From Arthrobacter sp. S39 (GTDB lineage Bacteria; Actinomycetota; Actinomycetes; Actinomycetales; Micrococcaceae), in contig NZ_SIHX01000003.1 in the NCBI RefSeq assembly GCF_004320525.1, positions 1-64,000 of the forward strand: 64,000 nucleotides of DNA, in the 5' to 3' direction. Shown one piece after another: positions 10,218 to 19,979 of this stretch; within the stretch, counting starts at the first letter, position 1; each line of letters starts with the position of its first letter. A program made the position numbers and the translations under genes. The notes beneath the pieces are model-generated. The model ran no database searches, was not told the DNA's origin, and was given only the letters and a program-made list of their open reading frames with translations.

Positions 10218-11423
10218 TTACTTTCCTGCGACGCGGATATCGCGGCCGGAGGCAACCTTGGCGGACATGCCCCAGAGCTCGATGAAGCCGCGCGCCATCG
10301 ACTGGTCGAACGTGTCGCCGGTGTCGTAGGTGGCGAGGTCGAAGTCGTAGAGCGAGGTCTCGGAGCGGCGTCCGTTGACGATCGCCTGGCCACCGTGGAG
10401 CACCATGCGGATGTCGCCGGAAACGTACTTCTGGGTGTCTTCGATGAAGGCGTCCAGGGAGCGCTTGAGCGGGGAGAACCACTGGCCGTCGTAGACCAGC
10501 TCGGCCCAGCGCTGGCCAACAGTGGCCTTGAAGCGGGCCTGCTCGCGTTCGATGGTGATGTCCTCGAGGTGCTTGTGCGCAGTGATGAGTGCCATCGCAC
10601 CCGGTGCTTCGTAGATTTCGCGGGACTTGATGCCCACGAGGCGGTCCTCGACGACGTCGATCCGGCCCACGCCCTGGGCGCCTGCGCGGCGGTTCAGTTC
10701 CTTGATGGCCTGCAGCGAGGTGACCCGGACGCCGTCGATCGCTACCGGCACGCCGGCTTCGAAGGAGATGGTGACTTCATCCGGGGCCGGCGGGAATTCC
10801 GGGGTGGCGGTGTAGTCGTAGATGTCCTTAGTGGGGGCGTTCCAGATGTCCTCGAGGTAGCCGGTTTCGACGGCGCGTCCCCACACGTTCTGGTCGATCG
10901 AGTACGGGTTCTTCTTGGTGGTCTCGATCGGCAGTCCCTTTTCCTCGGCGAAGGCGATGGCCTTGTCGCGGGTCAGGGCGAGGTCGCGGACGGGGGCGAT
11001 GCACTTCAGGTCCGGGCCGAGGGTTTGGATGCCCACTTCGAAGCGGACCTGGTCGTTGCCCTTGCCGGTGCAGCCGTGCGCAACGGTGGTGGCGCCGAAT
11101 TCGCGGGCGGCCTTGACCAGGTGCTTGACGATCACCGGGCGGGAGATGGCCGAGACCAGCGGGTAGTGGCCCTGGTAGAGGGCGTTGGCCTTCAGCGTGG
11201 GCATACAGTACTCGTCGGCGAACTCGTCGGACGCGTCGGCCACGTAGGCTTCGACGGCGCCGCAGCCGAGGGCACGCTGGCGGATGGTCTCCAGCGACTC
11301 GCCGCCCTGTCCGACGTCGACCGCCACGGCGATGACCTCGGCGCCGGTGGCTTCACCGATCCAGCCGATGGCTACGGAAGTATCCAGGCCACCGGAGTAG
11401 GCCAGAACAATACGCTCAGTCAC
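10218..11423 (-). CDS. argG: Argininosuccinate synthase
   Basis: This enzyme condenses citrulline and aspartate with ATP to argininosuccinate. The 401 residues match the type I enzyme. The N-terminal P-loop is [30 protein letters not shown] and the citrulline/aspartate-binding blocks ([24 protein letters not shown]) are present. It is preceded by GAGGAGC before the GTG start. It follows argR by 78 bases and precedes argH by 6, so argG and argH are coupled. Confidence 0.98.
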   Translation of the reverse strand: MTERIVLAYSGGLDTSVAIGWIGEATGAEVIAVAVDVGQGGESLETIRQRALGCGAVEAYVADASDEFADEYCMPTLKANALYQGHYPLVSAISRPVIVKHLVKAAREFGATTVAHGCTGKGNDQVRFEVGIQTLGPDLKCIAPVRDLALTRDKAIAFAEEKGLPIETTKKNPYSIDQNVWGRAVETGYLEDIWNAPTKDIYDYTATPEFPPAPDEVTISFEAGVPVAIDGVRVTSLQAIKELNRRAGAQGVGRIDVVEDRLVGIKSREIYEAPGAMALITAHKHLEDITIEREQARFKATVGQRWAELVYDGQWFSPLKRSLDAFIEDTQKYVSGDIRMVLHGGQAIVNGRRSETSLYDFDLATYDTGDTFDQSMARGFIELWGMSAKVASGRDIRVAGK

Positions 11424-11501
11424 GAAAATGCTCCTCTGTGTTGGGGGTTGCGTTGTTTAAGAATTGATTACCGAAAGCCTGTCACACCTTGGGGCGCGGT
11501 G

Positions 11502-12038
11502 TTACTGGCCGCTGCCGGCTTCCTCTGCCAGCTGCAGGAACCGCACGGCGAGGTCCTGCCCGCCCTGCGGGTCGCGGGAGACCAGCAGCACGGTGTCGTC
11601 ACCGGCGATGGTTCCCAGGATGGACGGCATGACCGAGTGGTCGATGGCCAGGGCCAGGAAGTTGGCCGCCCCGGGCGGAGTCCGGAGCACGGCGATGTTG
11701 GCCGAGGCCTCCGCCGTGACCAGCAGCTCGCTGCACAGCCTGGCCAGGCGGGCATCCAGGATTTCCTGGCTGACGCCGCTCTTGGCGGCGCGTTCGCCGC
11801 CTTCGCCGGGCACGGCATAGACCAGGACGCCTTCCTTGCCGCGGACCCGGACAGCGCCGAGTTCCACCAGGTCCCGGGACAGGGTGGCCTGGGTGACCTG
11901 GACGCCGTCGTCCGCCAGCAACGCGGCGAGCTCCGCCTGGGAGCGCACCGACTCACCCGTCAGGATCGCGGTGATGCGCGCCTGGCGGGCCGTTTTGGTG
12001 GCCGGGCTGGAGCCCGGCACCGACGGGTTGGTGGACAC
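11502..12038 (-). CDS. argR: Arginine repressor
   Basis: The 178-residue ArgR/AhrC-family regulator has an N-terminal winged helix (KTARQARITAILTGESVRSQAELAALL...VTQATLSRDL). Its C-terminal domain forms the hexamer and binds arginine through a GT.AGDDT.L core, here GTIAGDDTVLLVSRD. The arginine-bound hexamer should repress the arg cluster. The GTG start shares one base with the argF stop (TAGTG), so argF and argR are coupled, the common actinobacterial placement of argR inside the operon. Confidence 0.97.
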   Translation of the reverse strand: MSTNPSVPGSSPATKTARQARITAILTGESVRSQAELAALLADDGVQVTQATLSRDLVELGAVRVRGKEGVLVYAVPGEGGERAAKSGVSQEILDARLARLCSELLVTAEASANIAVLRTPPGAANFLALAIDHSVMPSILGTIAGDDTVLLVSRDPQGGQDLAVRFLQLAEEAGSGQ

Positions 12039-13066
12039 TAGAACGTGCTCTCCCCGGTGCCTTCAACGGGAGAAAGACCGTCGACGAATGCCAGGCCCGA
12101 GCGGTGCATCAGCCAGGCCATCAGCGCCTTCTGGGCGTGCAGCCGGTTTTCGGCTTCGTCCCAGACGATGGACTGCGGGCCGTCAATGACTCCCGCGGAG
12201 ATCTCATAGCCGCGGTAGGCGGGCAGGCAGTGAAGCACGACGGCGTCGTCCGCCGCGTGTGCCATGGCCGCCTCGTCGACGGAGTACTCGCGGAACAGCT
12301 GCAGCCGGGCTTCCTTTTCGGCTTCCTGGCCCATCGAGACCCAGGTGTCCGTGGCCACAACGTCGGCGCCCTTGAGGGCTTCCGCGGCGTCGGTGGTGAT
12401 CAGTACGGAACCGCCGGTCTGCGCGGCGCGTTCCTCGGCCGCGGCAACGATCTCCGCTGCCGGGAGGTAGCCTTCCGGCCCGGCGATGCGGACGTGCATC
12501 CCGGCGGTGACACCGGCCAGCAGGTAGGAGTTGGCCATGTTGTTGGCGGCGTCGCCGAGGTAGGCCATGGTGAGGCCCGCCAGTTCGCCCTTGTGCTCCT
12601 TGACCGCGAGCAGGTCCGCGAGGAGCTGGCAGGGGTGGTAGTCGTCGCACAGGGCGTTGATGACCGGCACCTTGGAGTTCTCCGCCATGGCCACCAGGCC
12701 CGAGTGCGCGCCGGTGCGCCACACAATGGTGGACACCATGCGCTCCAGGACCTTGGCGGTGTCCTCCACCGATTCCTTGTGGCCGATCTGGGCCTCGCCG
12801 GGGTTGATGATCAGGGCGTTGCCGCCCATGTCCGCGATGCCGGTGGCAAAGGAAACCCGGGTACGGGTGGAGGTCTTGTCGAAGATCACGGCCACGGTCT
12901 TGCGGCCGTTTCCCTCGGCGGCGAAGGGCTGCACGCTGTACGGCGCGGCCTTCATCCGGACGGCCAGGTCCAGGACTTCGGCCTGCTCGGCCGGGCTGAG
13001 GTCCGTGTCCTTGAGGAAGTGGCGGGTGCCGCTGGCTGTGCCGGCGGAAGAAACTACAGGGGTCAC
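12038..13066 (-). CDS. argF: Ornithine carbamoyltransferase
   Basis: This enzyme makes citrulline from ornithine and carbamoyl phosphate. The carbamoyl-phosphate loop is STRTRVSF (about residue 65). HPCQLLADLL and the catalytic ornithine-loop motif HCLPAYRGYEIS are both present. The length of 342 residues is normal. The GTG start overlaps the argD stop as GTGA. There is a short, non-conserved N-terminal extension ([12 protein letters not shown]) before the family core RHFLKD. Confidence 0.97.
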   Translation of the reverse strand: MTPVVSSAGTASGTRHFLKDTDLSPAEQAEVLDLAVRMKAAPYSVQPFAAEGNGRKTVAVIFDKTSTRTRVSFATGIADMGGNALIINPGEAQIGHKESVEDTAKVLERMVSTIVWRTGAHSGLVAMAENSKVPVINALCDDYHPCQLLADLLAVKEHKGELAGLTMAYLGDAANNMANSYLLAGVTAGMHVRIAGPEGYLPAAEIVAAAEERAAQTGGSVLITTDAAEALKGADVVATDTWVSMGQEAEKEARLQLFREYSVDEAAMAHAADDAVVLHCLPAYRGYEISAGVIDGPQSIVWDEAENRLHAQKALMAWLMHRSGLAFVDGLSPVEGTGESTF

Positions 13067-14319
13067 TGCGCGTCCTTAGCTGTCTGGAGGATTGCCGGGA
13101 GTGCGGCAAGGAAGGCGCCGGCCTGGTCCGTGGTGAGGATCAGCGGCGGGGCGAGCCGGATGGTGCGCGGCCCGGGGCTGTTGACGATGAAACCGGCATC
13201 AAGGCCCGCGGTCACGACGGCGGGGGCCACGTCGGCGTCCAGGTCGAACCCGATCAGCAGGCCAACGCCGCGGACCTCGGTGACGCCGTCGATGGCGGCG
13301 AGACCGGCCCGGAGGTATTCCCCCACGGCAACCACGTTGTCCAGTACCCGCTGGCTTTCGATCGCGTGCAGGGTGGCCAGGGCGGCCGCCGTCGCCACCG
13401 GGTTGCCGCCGAAGGTGGTGCCGTGCTGGCCGGCGCCCAGGAGCTGCGACACCGGCTCGCCGAAGGTGAGCAGCGCGCCGATGGGGAACCCTCCGCCGAG
13501 GCCCTTGGCCAGGGTGACGGCGTCCGGGACGATCCCGGCGTCCTCGCTGGCGAGCCATTTGCCGGTGCGGCCGATGCCGGTCTGGACCTCGTCCAGGATC
13601 AGCAGGGCGCCGGCCTTGGTGGTCGCTTCGCGGGCTGCCCGCAGGTAGCCGGCGGGCAGGGGCCGTACGCCGGCTTCGCCCTGGATCGGTTCCAGGAACA
13701 CGGCGGCCACGGTCTCGTCGATGGCGGCTTCCAGGGCTGCCACGTCACCGAAGGGGATGTGCACCACGCCGCCGGGCAGCGGTTCGAACGGGGCACGGTA
13801 GGCTTCCTTGGCGGTCAGGGCCAGGGCGCCCATGGTCCGTCCGTGGAAGGCACCTTCCAGGGCGATGATCTTGGTACGGGGTGCGCCGTCCAAGCCTGTT
13901 GCGTTGCGCCGCGCCAACTTAAAGGCGGCCTCATTCGCTTCGGTGCCGGAGTTGGTGAAGAACACCTTCGAGCCCGCCGGGGCGTGCGTCAGGGCCAGCA
14001 GCTTTTCGGCAAGGGCGATCTGCGTGGGGCTGGTGAAGAAGTTGGAGACGTGCCCCAGCGTGGCCAGCTGGCTGGAAATCACCGAGGTCACAAACGGGTG
14101 GGCGTGGCCCAGGGCGTTGACGGCGATGCCGCCGAGCAGGTCAAGGTACTCCTTGCCGTCGGCGTCCCAGACCAGGCAGCCGGCGCCGCGGACCAGGACA
14201 CGCTGCGGGGTGCCGAAGACACCCATCAGTGACGTTGAGTAGCGGGCCAGCCAGTCGGCGCCGCTGGTGTGGCCAACGAGCGCCGATGCGGAGGCCTCGC
14301 TCAGTTCTGCGTGGGTCAT
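13063..14319 (-). CDS. argD: Acetylornithine aminotransferase
   Basis: This PLP-dependent class III aminotransferase converts N-acetylglutamate semialdehyde to N-acetylornithine. Its landmarks are [32 protein letters not shown], the cofactor-region [17 protein letters not shown] and the Schiff-base lysine in [15 protein letters not shown]. The ATG at 14317-14319 overlaps the argB stop (ATGA), giving 418 residues. The frame extends further upstream only as a shadow of argB. It also overlaps argF, so argB-argD-argF are translated in series. Confidence 0.97.
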   Translation of the reverse strand: MTHAELSEASASALVGHTSGADWLARYSTSLMGVFGTPQRVLVRGAGCLVWDADGKEYLDLLGGIAVNALGHAHPFVTSVISSQLATLGHVSNFFTSPTQIALAEKLLALTHAPAGSKVFFTNSGTEANEAAFKLARRNATGLDGAPRTKIIALEGAFHGRTMGALALTAKEAYRAPFEPLPGGVVHIPFGDVAALEAAIDETVAAVFLEPIQGEAGVRPLPAGYLRAAREATTKAGALLILDEVQTGIGRTGKWLASEDAGIVPDAVTLAKGLGGGFPIGALLTFGEPVSQLLGAGQHGTTFGGNPVATAAALATLHAIESQRVLDNVVAVGEYLRAGLAAIDGVTEVRGVGLLIGFDLDADVAPAVVTAGLDAGFIVNSPGPRTIRLAPPLILTTDQAGAFLAALPAILQTAKDAQ

Positions 14320-15275
14320 GATGCAACCGTTTCTTCGTCGGGGACCACCTGGGTGCCGATGCCGGCGGTGGTGAATGTTTCCAGGAGCATGGAGTGCGGC
14401 AGGCGGCCGTCCACGATGTGGGCGCGTTCCACTCCCCCGTCGATGGCTTTGAGGCACGCCTCCATCTTCGGGATCATGCCCGACTCGAGGGAAGGCAGAA
14501 GCTGCCGCAGCTCCGAGGCCGTGAGGGACGAAATGAGCGATGACCTGTCCGGCCAATGGGCGTAAAGGCCTTCGACGTCGGTCAGGATCACCAGTTTGGA
14601 CGCGCCCAATGCTTCGGCCAGGGCAGCCGCGGCCGTGTCCGCGTTGACGTTGAGGACCTGGCCGGTGGTCTGGACGTCACCGGCTGCAGTCTCGACGCCG
14701 TCGGACGCGATTTCAGGTGCCACCGTGGAAATGACCGGGATGCGGCCCGCAGCGAGAATGTCCAGGATGCCCTCCGGGTTCACGCCCACGACCTCGCCCA
14801 CCAGGCCCAGGTCCACTTCCTCGCCGTCAATGACGGTGCCGGTCCGGACTGCACGCAGCAGGCCGCCGTCTTCGCCGGACATCCCCACCGCGTAGGGTCC
14901 GTGGGAGTTGATCAGGCCCACGAGTTCGCGGCCCACCTGGCCGGTAAGGACCATCCGGACCACGTCCATCGCTTCGGGCGTGGTGACTCGGAGCCCGCCT
15001 TTGAACTCGGACTCGATGCCCAGCCGCGCCAGCATGGAGTTGATCTGCGGACCGCCGCCGTGGACCACCACGGGGTGGATGCCCACATGATGGAGGAACA
15101 CCACGTCCTCCGCGAAGGCGCGGCGCAGTTCCTCGTTGACCATGGCGTTGCCGCCGTATTTGATCACCATGGTGGTGCCGGCGAAGCGCTGGATCCAGGG
15201 CAGCGCCTCGATCAGGGTGCCGGCCTTGCTTTGGGCATCAGTCATGGACGTGGTTTCACGGGTCTGGGTATTCAT
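14316..15275 (-). CDS. argB: Acetylglutamate kinase
   Basis: This amino-acid-kinase-family enzyme phosphorylates N-acetylglutamate and is often the arginine-feedback-controlled step. Its landmarks are the N-terminal [10 protein letters not shown], the glycine loop [21 protein letters not shown] and the nucleotide-binding region [28 protein letters not shown]. The start is either ATG 15275 (MNTQTRE, 319 residues, with a distant GGAG) or ATG 15245 (MTDAQSK, 309 residues). The former is given because it has the only recognisable Shine-Dalgarno sequence, but the extra ten residues look non-conserved. It begins 43 bases after the argJ stop. Confidence 0.96.
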   Translation of the reverse strand: MNTQTRETTSMTDAQSKAGTLIEALPWIQRFAGTTMVIKYGGNAMVNEELRRAFAEDVVFLHHVGIHPVVVHGGGPQINSMLARLGIESEFKGGLRVTTPEAMDVVRMVLTGQVGRELVGLINSHGPYAVGMSGEDGGLLRAVRTGTVIDGEEVDLGLVGEVVGVNPEGILDILAAGRIPVISTVAPEIASDGVETAAGDVQTTGQVLNVNADTAAAALAEALGASKLVILTDVEGLYAHWPDRSSLISSLTASELRQLLPSLESGMIPKMEACLKAIDGGVERAHIVDGRLPHSMLLETFTTAGIGTQVVPDEETVAS

Positions 15276-15318
15276 GCTTGCACTATCTCCAGGGGTGGCT
15301 GGTTGATTAGCTCGGGGT

Positions 15319-16485
15319 CTAGCTCGAGTAGGCGCTGTTCTCGTGCACGTAGTCGTGGGTGAGGTCATTGGTCCAGACGGTGGCCTCGGCGTGGCCGGAC
15401 TGCAGGTCAATCTCCACGTGGACTTCGCGCGGTTCCAGGTCCACGAGGTTCCGGTCGTCGCCGATGCTGCCGTTGCGGCAGATCTGGATGCCGTTGATGG
15501 CGACGTTGAGCTGGTCCGGCTCAAAAACGGCGTCCGTGGTTCCCACGGCGGACAGGACACGGCCCCAGTTGGGGTCCTTGCCGAAAATGGCGGCCTTGAA
15601 CAGGTTGGACCGGGCCACGGAGCGGCTGACCGTTTCGGCGTCCCGCTCGCTGGCCGCGTTGAACGTGCGGATGGCGATGTCGTGGCTCGCGCCCTCGGCG
15701 TCACCGATCAGCTTGCGTGCCAGTTCGGCGCATACCTGGGTCAGCCCGGCACCGAAGGCCTCGGCGGACGGGACGGCGCCGGAAGCGCCGGACGCCAGCA
15801 GCACCACGGTGTCGTTGGTGGACATGCAGCCGTCTGAGTCTGCTCGGTCGAAGGTGACGCGGGTTGCGTCGCGGAGGACGACGTCGAGCATTTCCGCTTC
15901 GACGGCCGCGTCGGTGGTGAGGACCACCAGCATGGTGGCCAGGCCGGGTGCCAGCATGCCGGCACCCTTGGCGATGCCGCCGATGGTGAACTCCTGGCCG
16001 TCGGCATCGGTGCCGATGAACAGTGCGGCCTTTGGCACCGAGTCGGTGGTCATGATGGCATTGGCCGCTTCGGGGCCGCCGTCGGTGCTGAGCGCCGCCG
16101 AGGCAGCCTCGACTCCGGGAAGGATCTTGTCCATGGGCAGCTGCTCGCCGATCAGGCCGGTGGAGCAGACAAAAACATCCGTCGCGGAGATGCCCAGGAC
16201 GGCGGCCACTTTTTCGGCGGTGCTGTGCGTGTTCTGGAATCCCTGGGGCCCGGTGCAGGCATTGGCTCCGCCCGAGTTGAGGACGACGGCGTCCACCCTG
16301 CCGTCCGACACCACCTGGCGGGACCAGTGGACCGGGGCTGCAGCCACGCGGTTGCTGGTGAAGACGGCGGCCGCAGCCCTGGACGGGCCATCGTTGACGA
16401 CCAGGGCGAGGTCCGGCTTGCCGGACGCCTTCAGGCCGGCGGTGACCCCGGCGGCCCGGAATCCCTTGGGGGCGGTAACGGTCAC
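15319..16485 (-). CDS. argJ: Glutamate N-acetyltransferase / amino-acid acetyltransferase (bifunctional ArgJ)
   Basis: ArgJ recycles the acetyl group from N-acetylornithine to glutamate, and in many bacteria also makes N-acetylglutamate from acetyl-CoA. The precursor cleaves itself before a Thr that becomes the N-terminal nucleophile. The site here is [21 protein letters not shown], with the Thr kept but the flanks altered from the common [24 protein letters not shown] and [11 protein letters not shown] are further family blocks. The GTG start overlaps the argC stop by four bases. The length of 388 residues is normal. Confidence 0.97.
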   Translation of the reverse strand: MTVTAPKGFRAAGVTAGLKASGKPDLALVVNDGPSRAAAAVFTSNRVAAAPVHWSRQVVSDGRVDAVVLNSGGANACTGPQGFQNTHSTAEKVAAVLGISATDVFVCSTGLIGEQLPMDKILPGVEAASAALSTDGGPEAANAIMTTDSVPKAALFIGTDADGQEFTIGGIAKGAGMLAPGLATMLVVLTTDAAVEAEMLDVVLRDATRVTFDRADSDGCMSTNDTVVLLASGASGAVPSAEAFGAGLTQVCAELARKLIGDAEGASHDIAIRTFNAASERDAETVSRSVARSNLFKAAIFGKDPNWGRVLSAVGTTDAVFEPDQLNVAINGIQICRNGSIGDDRNLVDLEPREVHVEIDLQSGHAEATVWTNDLTHDYVHENSAYSS

Positions 16486-17513
16486 GGTGCAACTCCCTGC
16501 AGGTTAAGGCCGGCGGTCTCCGCCAGGCCAAGGGCAATGTTCATGGACTGCACGGCGCCGCCGGCGGTTCCCTTGGTGAGGTTATCAATGACACAGGTCA
16601 CGATCACGCGGCCGGTGTGCGCGTCAAAGGCAAGCTGCATGGCCGCGTGGTTGGAGCCCTGGACCGACTTGGTGGCCGGCCACTGCCCTTCCGGCAGGAG
16701 GTGGACAAACGGTTCGTCGTCGTAGGCATCCGCCCACGCCTGGCGGAGGTCGGCGGCGGTGGTGCCCGGTTTGACCTTTGCCGTGGCGGTGGTGAGGATC
16801 CCGCGGCTCATGGGGGCAAGCGTGGGAGTGAAGGACACTGTGACGCCTTCACCGGCGGCGTTGGACAGCCCCTGCTCGATCTCGGGCGTATGGCGGTGGC
16901 CGCCGCCCACACCGTACGGGCTCATGGAACCCATCACCTCGGCGCCGATGAGGTTCACCTTCGCGGCCTTGCCCGCACCCGAGGTGCCGGAGGCGGAAAC
17001 TATGACGACGTCGTCGGGCTGCAGCAGTCCGGCCGCGAACCCGGGCGTGAGTGCCAGCAGGGCCGACGTCGGGTAGCAGCCGGGGACGGCGATCCGGGTG
17101 GCGCCCTTGAGGACCTCGCGCTGGCCCGGGAGCTCTGGCAGGCCGTACGGCCACGTTCCGGCGTGGGCGGAGCCGTAGAACTTTTCCCACGCTGCGGCGT
17201 CTTCGAGGCGGTGGTCTGCGCCGGCGTCGATCACGATGGTGCCTTCCGGCAGCTGGGCCGCGATTTCGGCGGAAGCCCCGTGCGGGAGGGCCAGGAACAC
17301 TACGTCGTGGCCGGAGAGGTTTTCCACCGTGGTGTCTTCGAGGATGCGGCTCGAGAGCCCGTGCAGGTGGGGCTGCAGCTCGCCGAGGCGGGAGCCTGCA
17401 TTGCTGTGCGCTGTGATGGCACCGATGGTCACGTCCGGATGCCCTGCGAGGAGGCGCAGGACTTCTCCCCCGGCGTAGCCGCTGGCTCCGGAGACGGCAA
17501 CAGAAATAGTCAT
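16482..17513 (-). CDS. argC: N-acetyl-gamma-glutamyl-phosphate reductase
   Basis: This enzyme reduces N-acetylglutamyl phosphate to the semialdehyde with NADPH. The Rossmann start is [18 protein letters not shown]. The catalytic cysteine lies in [13 protein letters not shown], and [14 protein letters not shown] is a family block with its His. The ATG at 17511-17513 gives 343 residues and has AGGA eight bases upstream. As the first gene of argCJBDFRGH it should carry the main promoter and operator, and paired ArgR-like half-sites do lie just upstream. Confidence 0.97.
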   Translation of the reverse strand: MTISVAVSGASGYAGGEVLRLLAGHPDVTIGAITAHSNAGSRLGELQPHLHGLSSRILEDTTVENLSGHDVVFLALPHGASAEIAAQLPEGTIVIDAGADHRLEDAAAWEKFYGSAHAGTWPYGLPELPGQREVLKGATRIAVPGCYPTSALLALTPGFAAGLLQPDDVVIVSASGTSGAGKAAKVNLIGAEVMGSMSPYGVGGGHRHTPEIEQGLSNAAGEGVTVSFTPTLAPMSRGILTTATAKVKPGTTAADLRQAWADAYDDEPFVHLLPEGQWPATKSVQGSNHAAMQLAFDAHTGRVIVTCVIDNLTKGTAGGAVQSMNIALGLAETAGLNLQGVAP

Positions 17514-17527
17514 ACCGGAAATCCTAC

Positions 17528-17563
17528 AGCAAAAGTATTCAGTGTGTCCGATATTTATGCACT
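17528..17563 (-). promoter_or_regulatory. Candidate ArgR operator upstream of argC
   Basis: On the minus strand two similar, AT-rich blocks, AGTGCATAAATATCGG (17548-17563) and ACTGAATACTTTTGCT (17528-17543), are spaced 20 bases apart (centre to centre). They lie 15-50 bases before the argC start. Both resemble halves of ARG boxes (TGAAT/TGCAT with an AT-rich centre), and pairs of boxes about two helical turns apart are typical. No ArgR site was established experimentally here. Confidence 0.45.
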
Positions 17564-17687
17564 CAATCCCGTTCTCCTTTTTCGGGCCGGCTGGACAGGC
17601 AGGCGTACGATGGAAGGAGGGTGATCCTGACCGCGCAGTCCGAATGTCGGCTGCCGCGTTGCCCGTAACAGTTACGAGGCCCCGGCT

Positions 17688-18779
17688 TTGACCACCACCC
17701 TCCCAACGTCGGAGCGCCCCCAATCGCGCGTCCGGCAGCCCAATGCAGTTGTCCTGAGCTATTCGGAACTGCTTAAGAGCGTCAAGGCCGCAGGCCTGCT
17801 GGAACGCCGTGTGGGCTTCTACATCACAGTCTTTTCCTGCCTGGTGCTCCTGATGACCGCCGCATGGTTCGGTTTCGCGCTGATCGGCGACAGCTGGTTC
17901 CAGCTCCTCATCGCCGCCGCAGTCGGCATCATCTGCACCCAGCTGAGCTTCCTGGCCCACGAGGCCGGCCACCGCCAGATCTTCGCCTCGCGCCGGGCCA
18001 ACGACTGGACAGCCCGGATCCTGGCCACCTCGGTGGCAGGCATGAGCTATTCCTGGTGGGAGCAGAAACACGGCGCGCACCACAACCACCCCAACGTCAT
18101 TTCCAAGGATCCGGACATCGCCACCGGCGCGATCGCTTTCCACCACGAAGCCGCAGCCACCCGGCAGGGCAGGTTTTCGTTCCTGACCCGCAAGCAGGGC
18201 TGGTTCTTCTTTCCGTTGCTGTTCCTGGTGGGCCTGGGGCTCCAGATCGATTCGGTGAAGTTCATCTTCCGCCGCGCCAAAGTGACGCACCGCTGGGTGG
18301 AGCTGCCCATCTTGCTGGTCCGCCTCAGCGTCCTGCCGGTCCTGGCTTTCACGTTCCTGCCGCTGGGAATGGCGTTCGCCTTCATCGGCGTGCAGCTCGC
18401 CGTATTCGGCTTCTACATGGGGGCTTCATTTGCGCCCAACCACAAAGGCATGCCCGTCATTCCGGCGGACAGCCGTGTTGACTTCTTCAGCCGGCAGGTC
18501 CTGACGTCTCGCAACATCTCCGGCGGCCGCTTTATGGACATCCTGCTCGGTGGCCTGAACCGCCAGGCTGAGCACCACCTCTTCCCGGACATGGCACGGC
18601 CGCAGCTGGACAAGGCCGCCAAGATCGTCCGGGAGTACTGCCGCAAGCACCAGGTCCCGTACACGGAAACCACCCTGCTGGAGTCCTACGGCATTATTGT
18701 CCGCTACCTCAACGACGTCGGACTTTCCGCCGGGCGCCACTTCGAGTGCCCCATGGCCACAGTCACCCGCCGCTACTGA
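17688..18779 (+). CDS. Membrane fatty acid desaturase (acyl-CoA/lipid desaturase family)
   Basis: The 363-residue integral membrane di-iron desaturase contains the three histidine boxes of the family: HEAGH (about residue 90), HGAHHNHPN (about 127) and QAEHH near residue 290. Hydrophobic segments at about 45-85 and 175-245 give the expected two pairs of membrane helices. It should put a double bond into acyl chains of membrane lipids. The regiochemistry cannot be read from sequence. The start is a TTG at 17688 with CGAGG about 8 bases upstream. It is divergent from argC. Confidence 0.9.
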   Translation: MTTTLPTSERPQSRVRQPNAVVLSYSELLKSVKAAGLLERRVGFYITVFSCLVLLMTAAWFGFALIGDSWFQLLIAAAVGIICTQLSFLAHEAGHRQIFASRRANDWTARILATSVAGMSYSWWEQKHGAHHNHPNVISKDPDIATGAIAFHHEAAATRQGRFSFLTRKQGWFFFPLLFLVGLGLQIDSVKFIFRRAKVTHRWVELPILLVRLSVLPVLAFTFLPLGMAFAFIGVQLAVFGFYMGASFAPNHKGMPVIPADSRVDFFSRQVLTSRNISGGRFMDILLGGLNRQAEHHLFPDMARPQLDKAAKIVREYCRKHQVPYTETTLLESYGIIVRYLNDVGLSAGRHFECPMATVTRRY

Positions 18780-18820
18780 GCAGCTCCGGCGCACCATGGC
18801 CGGCCCCCGCGTTTGACCCG

Positions 18821-18848
18821 AAGTGACGGCCCTGACCGGCCGTCACTT
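18821..18848 (+). terminator. Hairpin terminator after the desaturase gene
   Basis: AAGTGACGGCC (18821-18831) and its exact complement at 18838-18848 form an 11 bp stem 42 bases after the stop. The following TCGTCGTTGG is only weakly T-rich. Confidence 0.6.
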
Positions 18849-18922
18849 CGTCGTTGGTGCCGGTTTCCCTAGGATGGGTCCAGGACCGGGGCGAGGAAAT
18901 CCCAGCCCCGGGAAGGAGATAC

Positions 18923-19888
18923 ATGACGCACGCAATCGTTGTCCGCGAGCCCGGAGGACCCGAAGTACTGGAACTGGCAGAGGCCGAACGCCCCGTGCCC
19001 GGCCCCGGCCAGCTGCTCATCAAGGTGGCTGCGGCGGGCGTCAACTTCATCGAAACCTACCAGCGCGGGGGCATGTACCAGGTCCCCTTCCCCTTCACGC
19101 CCGGCTCGGAAGCCGCGGGAACGGTTGAAGAGGTCGGCGACGGCGTCGAGAACTTCACGGTGGGCAGCAGGGTGGCCACGGCCGAGGGCGCCAAGTGCTA
19201 CGCCGGCTACACGGTCCTGGATGCAGCGAAGGCGCTCCCGGTGCCGGACGGCGTCGACGACCTGACGGCGGCTGCCTTGCCCCTCCAGGGCATGACGGCC
19301 CACTACCTGATCAATTCCTCCTTCCGGGTGGAACCGGGCCACACCGTGCTGACGCACGCCGGCGCAGGCGGCGTCGGCCTGCTGCTGACCCAGCTGCTGA
19401 AGGAGCGGGGCGCCCGCGTCATCACCACCGTTTCCTCGGATGCCAAGGAGGAACTTGCCCGGGAAGCCGGAGCCGACCATGTCCTGCGGTATGAGGGCTT
19501 TCCCCACCACGTCCGCGAGCTCACCGGCGGGAAGGGCGTGGACGTGGTGTACGACGGCGTCGGCCGGAACACCTTTGACGGCTCCTTGTCCTGCCTGCGT
19601 ACACGCGGCACGCTGGTGCTGTTCGGGGCCGCCTCGGGCGCCGTGCCCCCGGTGGATCCGCAGCGCCTCAACGCCGGCGGGTCACTGACGCTGACCCGCC
19701 CGTCCCTGGGCCACTTCCTGCTCAACGAGCAGGAGCGCCGCTGGCGGTCCGGTGAGATCTTCGCCGCCGCCGAAAACGGGCACCTCAAAGTCCGGATCGG
19801 GGCCACGTATCCGCTGGCCGACGCCCGGCGCGCACACGAAGACCTTGAGGGCCGCCGGACCACCGGCAAGGTCCTCCTGGTCCCCTGA
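18923..19888 (+). CDS. NADPH:quinone oxidoreductase-like (zinc-free MDR family)
   Basis: The 321-residue medium-chain dehydrogenase/reductase resembles E. coli QorA. It has the substrate-domain opening GPEVLELAEAERPVPGPGQLLIKVAAAGVNFIETYQRGG and the nucleotide-binding AGAGGVGLLLTQLLKERGARVITTVSS. It lacks the catalytic-zinc ligands of alcohol dehydrogenases, as expected of quinone reductases. The ATG at 18923 follows a strong GGAAGGAG. It probably reduces quinones or reactive enones; the natural substrate is not known. Confidence 0.92.
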   Translation: MTHAIVVREPGGPEVLELAEAERPVPGPGQLLIKVAAAGVNFIETYQRGGMYQVPFPFTPGSEAAGTVEEVGDGVENFTVGSRVATAEGAKCYAGYTVLDAAKALPVPDGVDDLTAAALPLQGMTAHYLINSSFRVEPGHTVLTHAGAGGVGLLLTQLLKERGARVITTVSSDAKEELAREAGADHVLRYEGFPHHVRELTGGKGVDVVYDGVGRNTFDGSLSCLRTRGTLVLFGAASGAVPPVDPQRLNAGGSLTLTRPSLGHFLLNEQERRWRSGEIFAAAENGHLKVRIGATYPLADARRAHEDLEGRRTTGKVLLVP

Positions 19889-19909
19889 TCCCCGGTCAGG
19901 GAAACGTCC

Positions 19910-19951
19910 GGTGAAGGGAAAGTGGACACCACGCAAACGACGTCACTTTCC
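19910..19951 (+). terminator. Hairpin between the quinone oxidoreductase and the NRPS-like gene
   Basis: GGTGAAGGGAAAGTG (19910-19924) pairs with the arm ending at about 19957 (CACTTTCCGTTCACC) with one mismatch. This suggests a terminator and argues against the in-frame GTG at 19911 as start of the next gene. Confidence 0.5.
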
Positions 19952-19979
19952 GTTCACCTTGCCAGTGGACACTGCAGGG

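Noticed and set aside
19911..19913. GTG 19911 as the start of the NRPS-like gene
   Set aside because: It has a good AGGGA upstream, but the codons after it form one arm of a terminator-like hairpin and encode a basic, non-family peptide.
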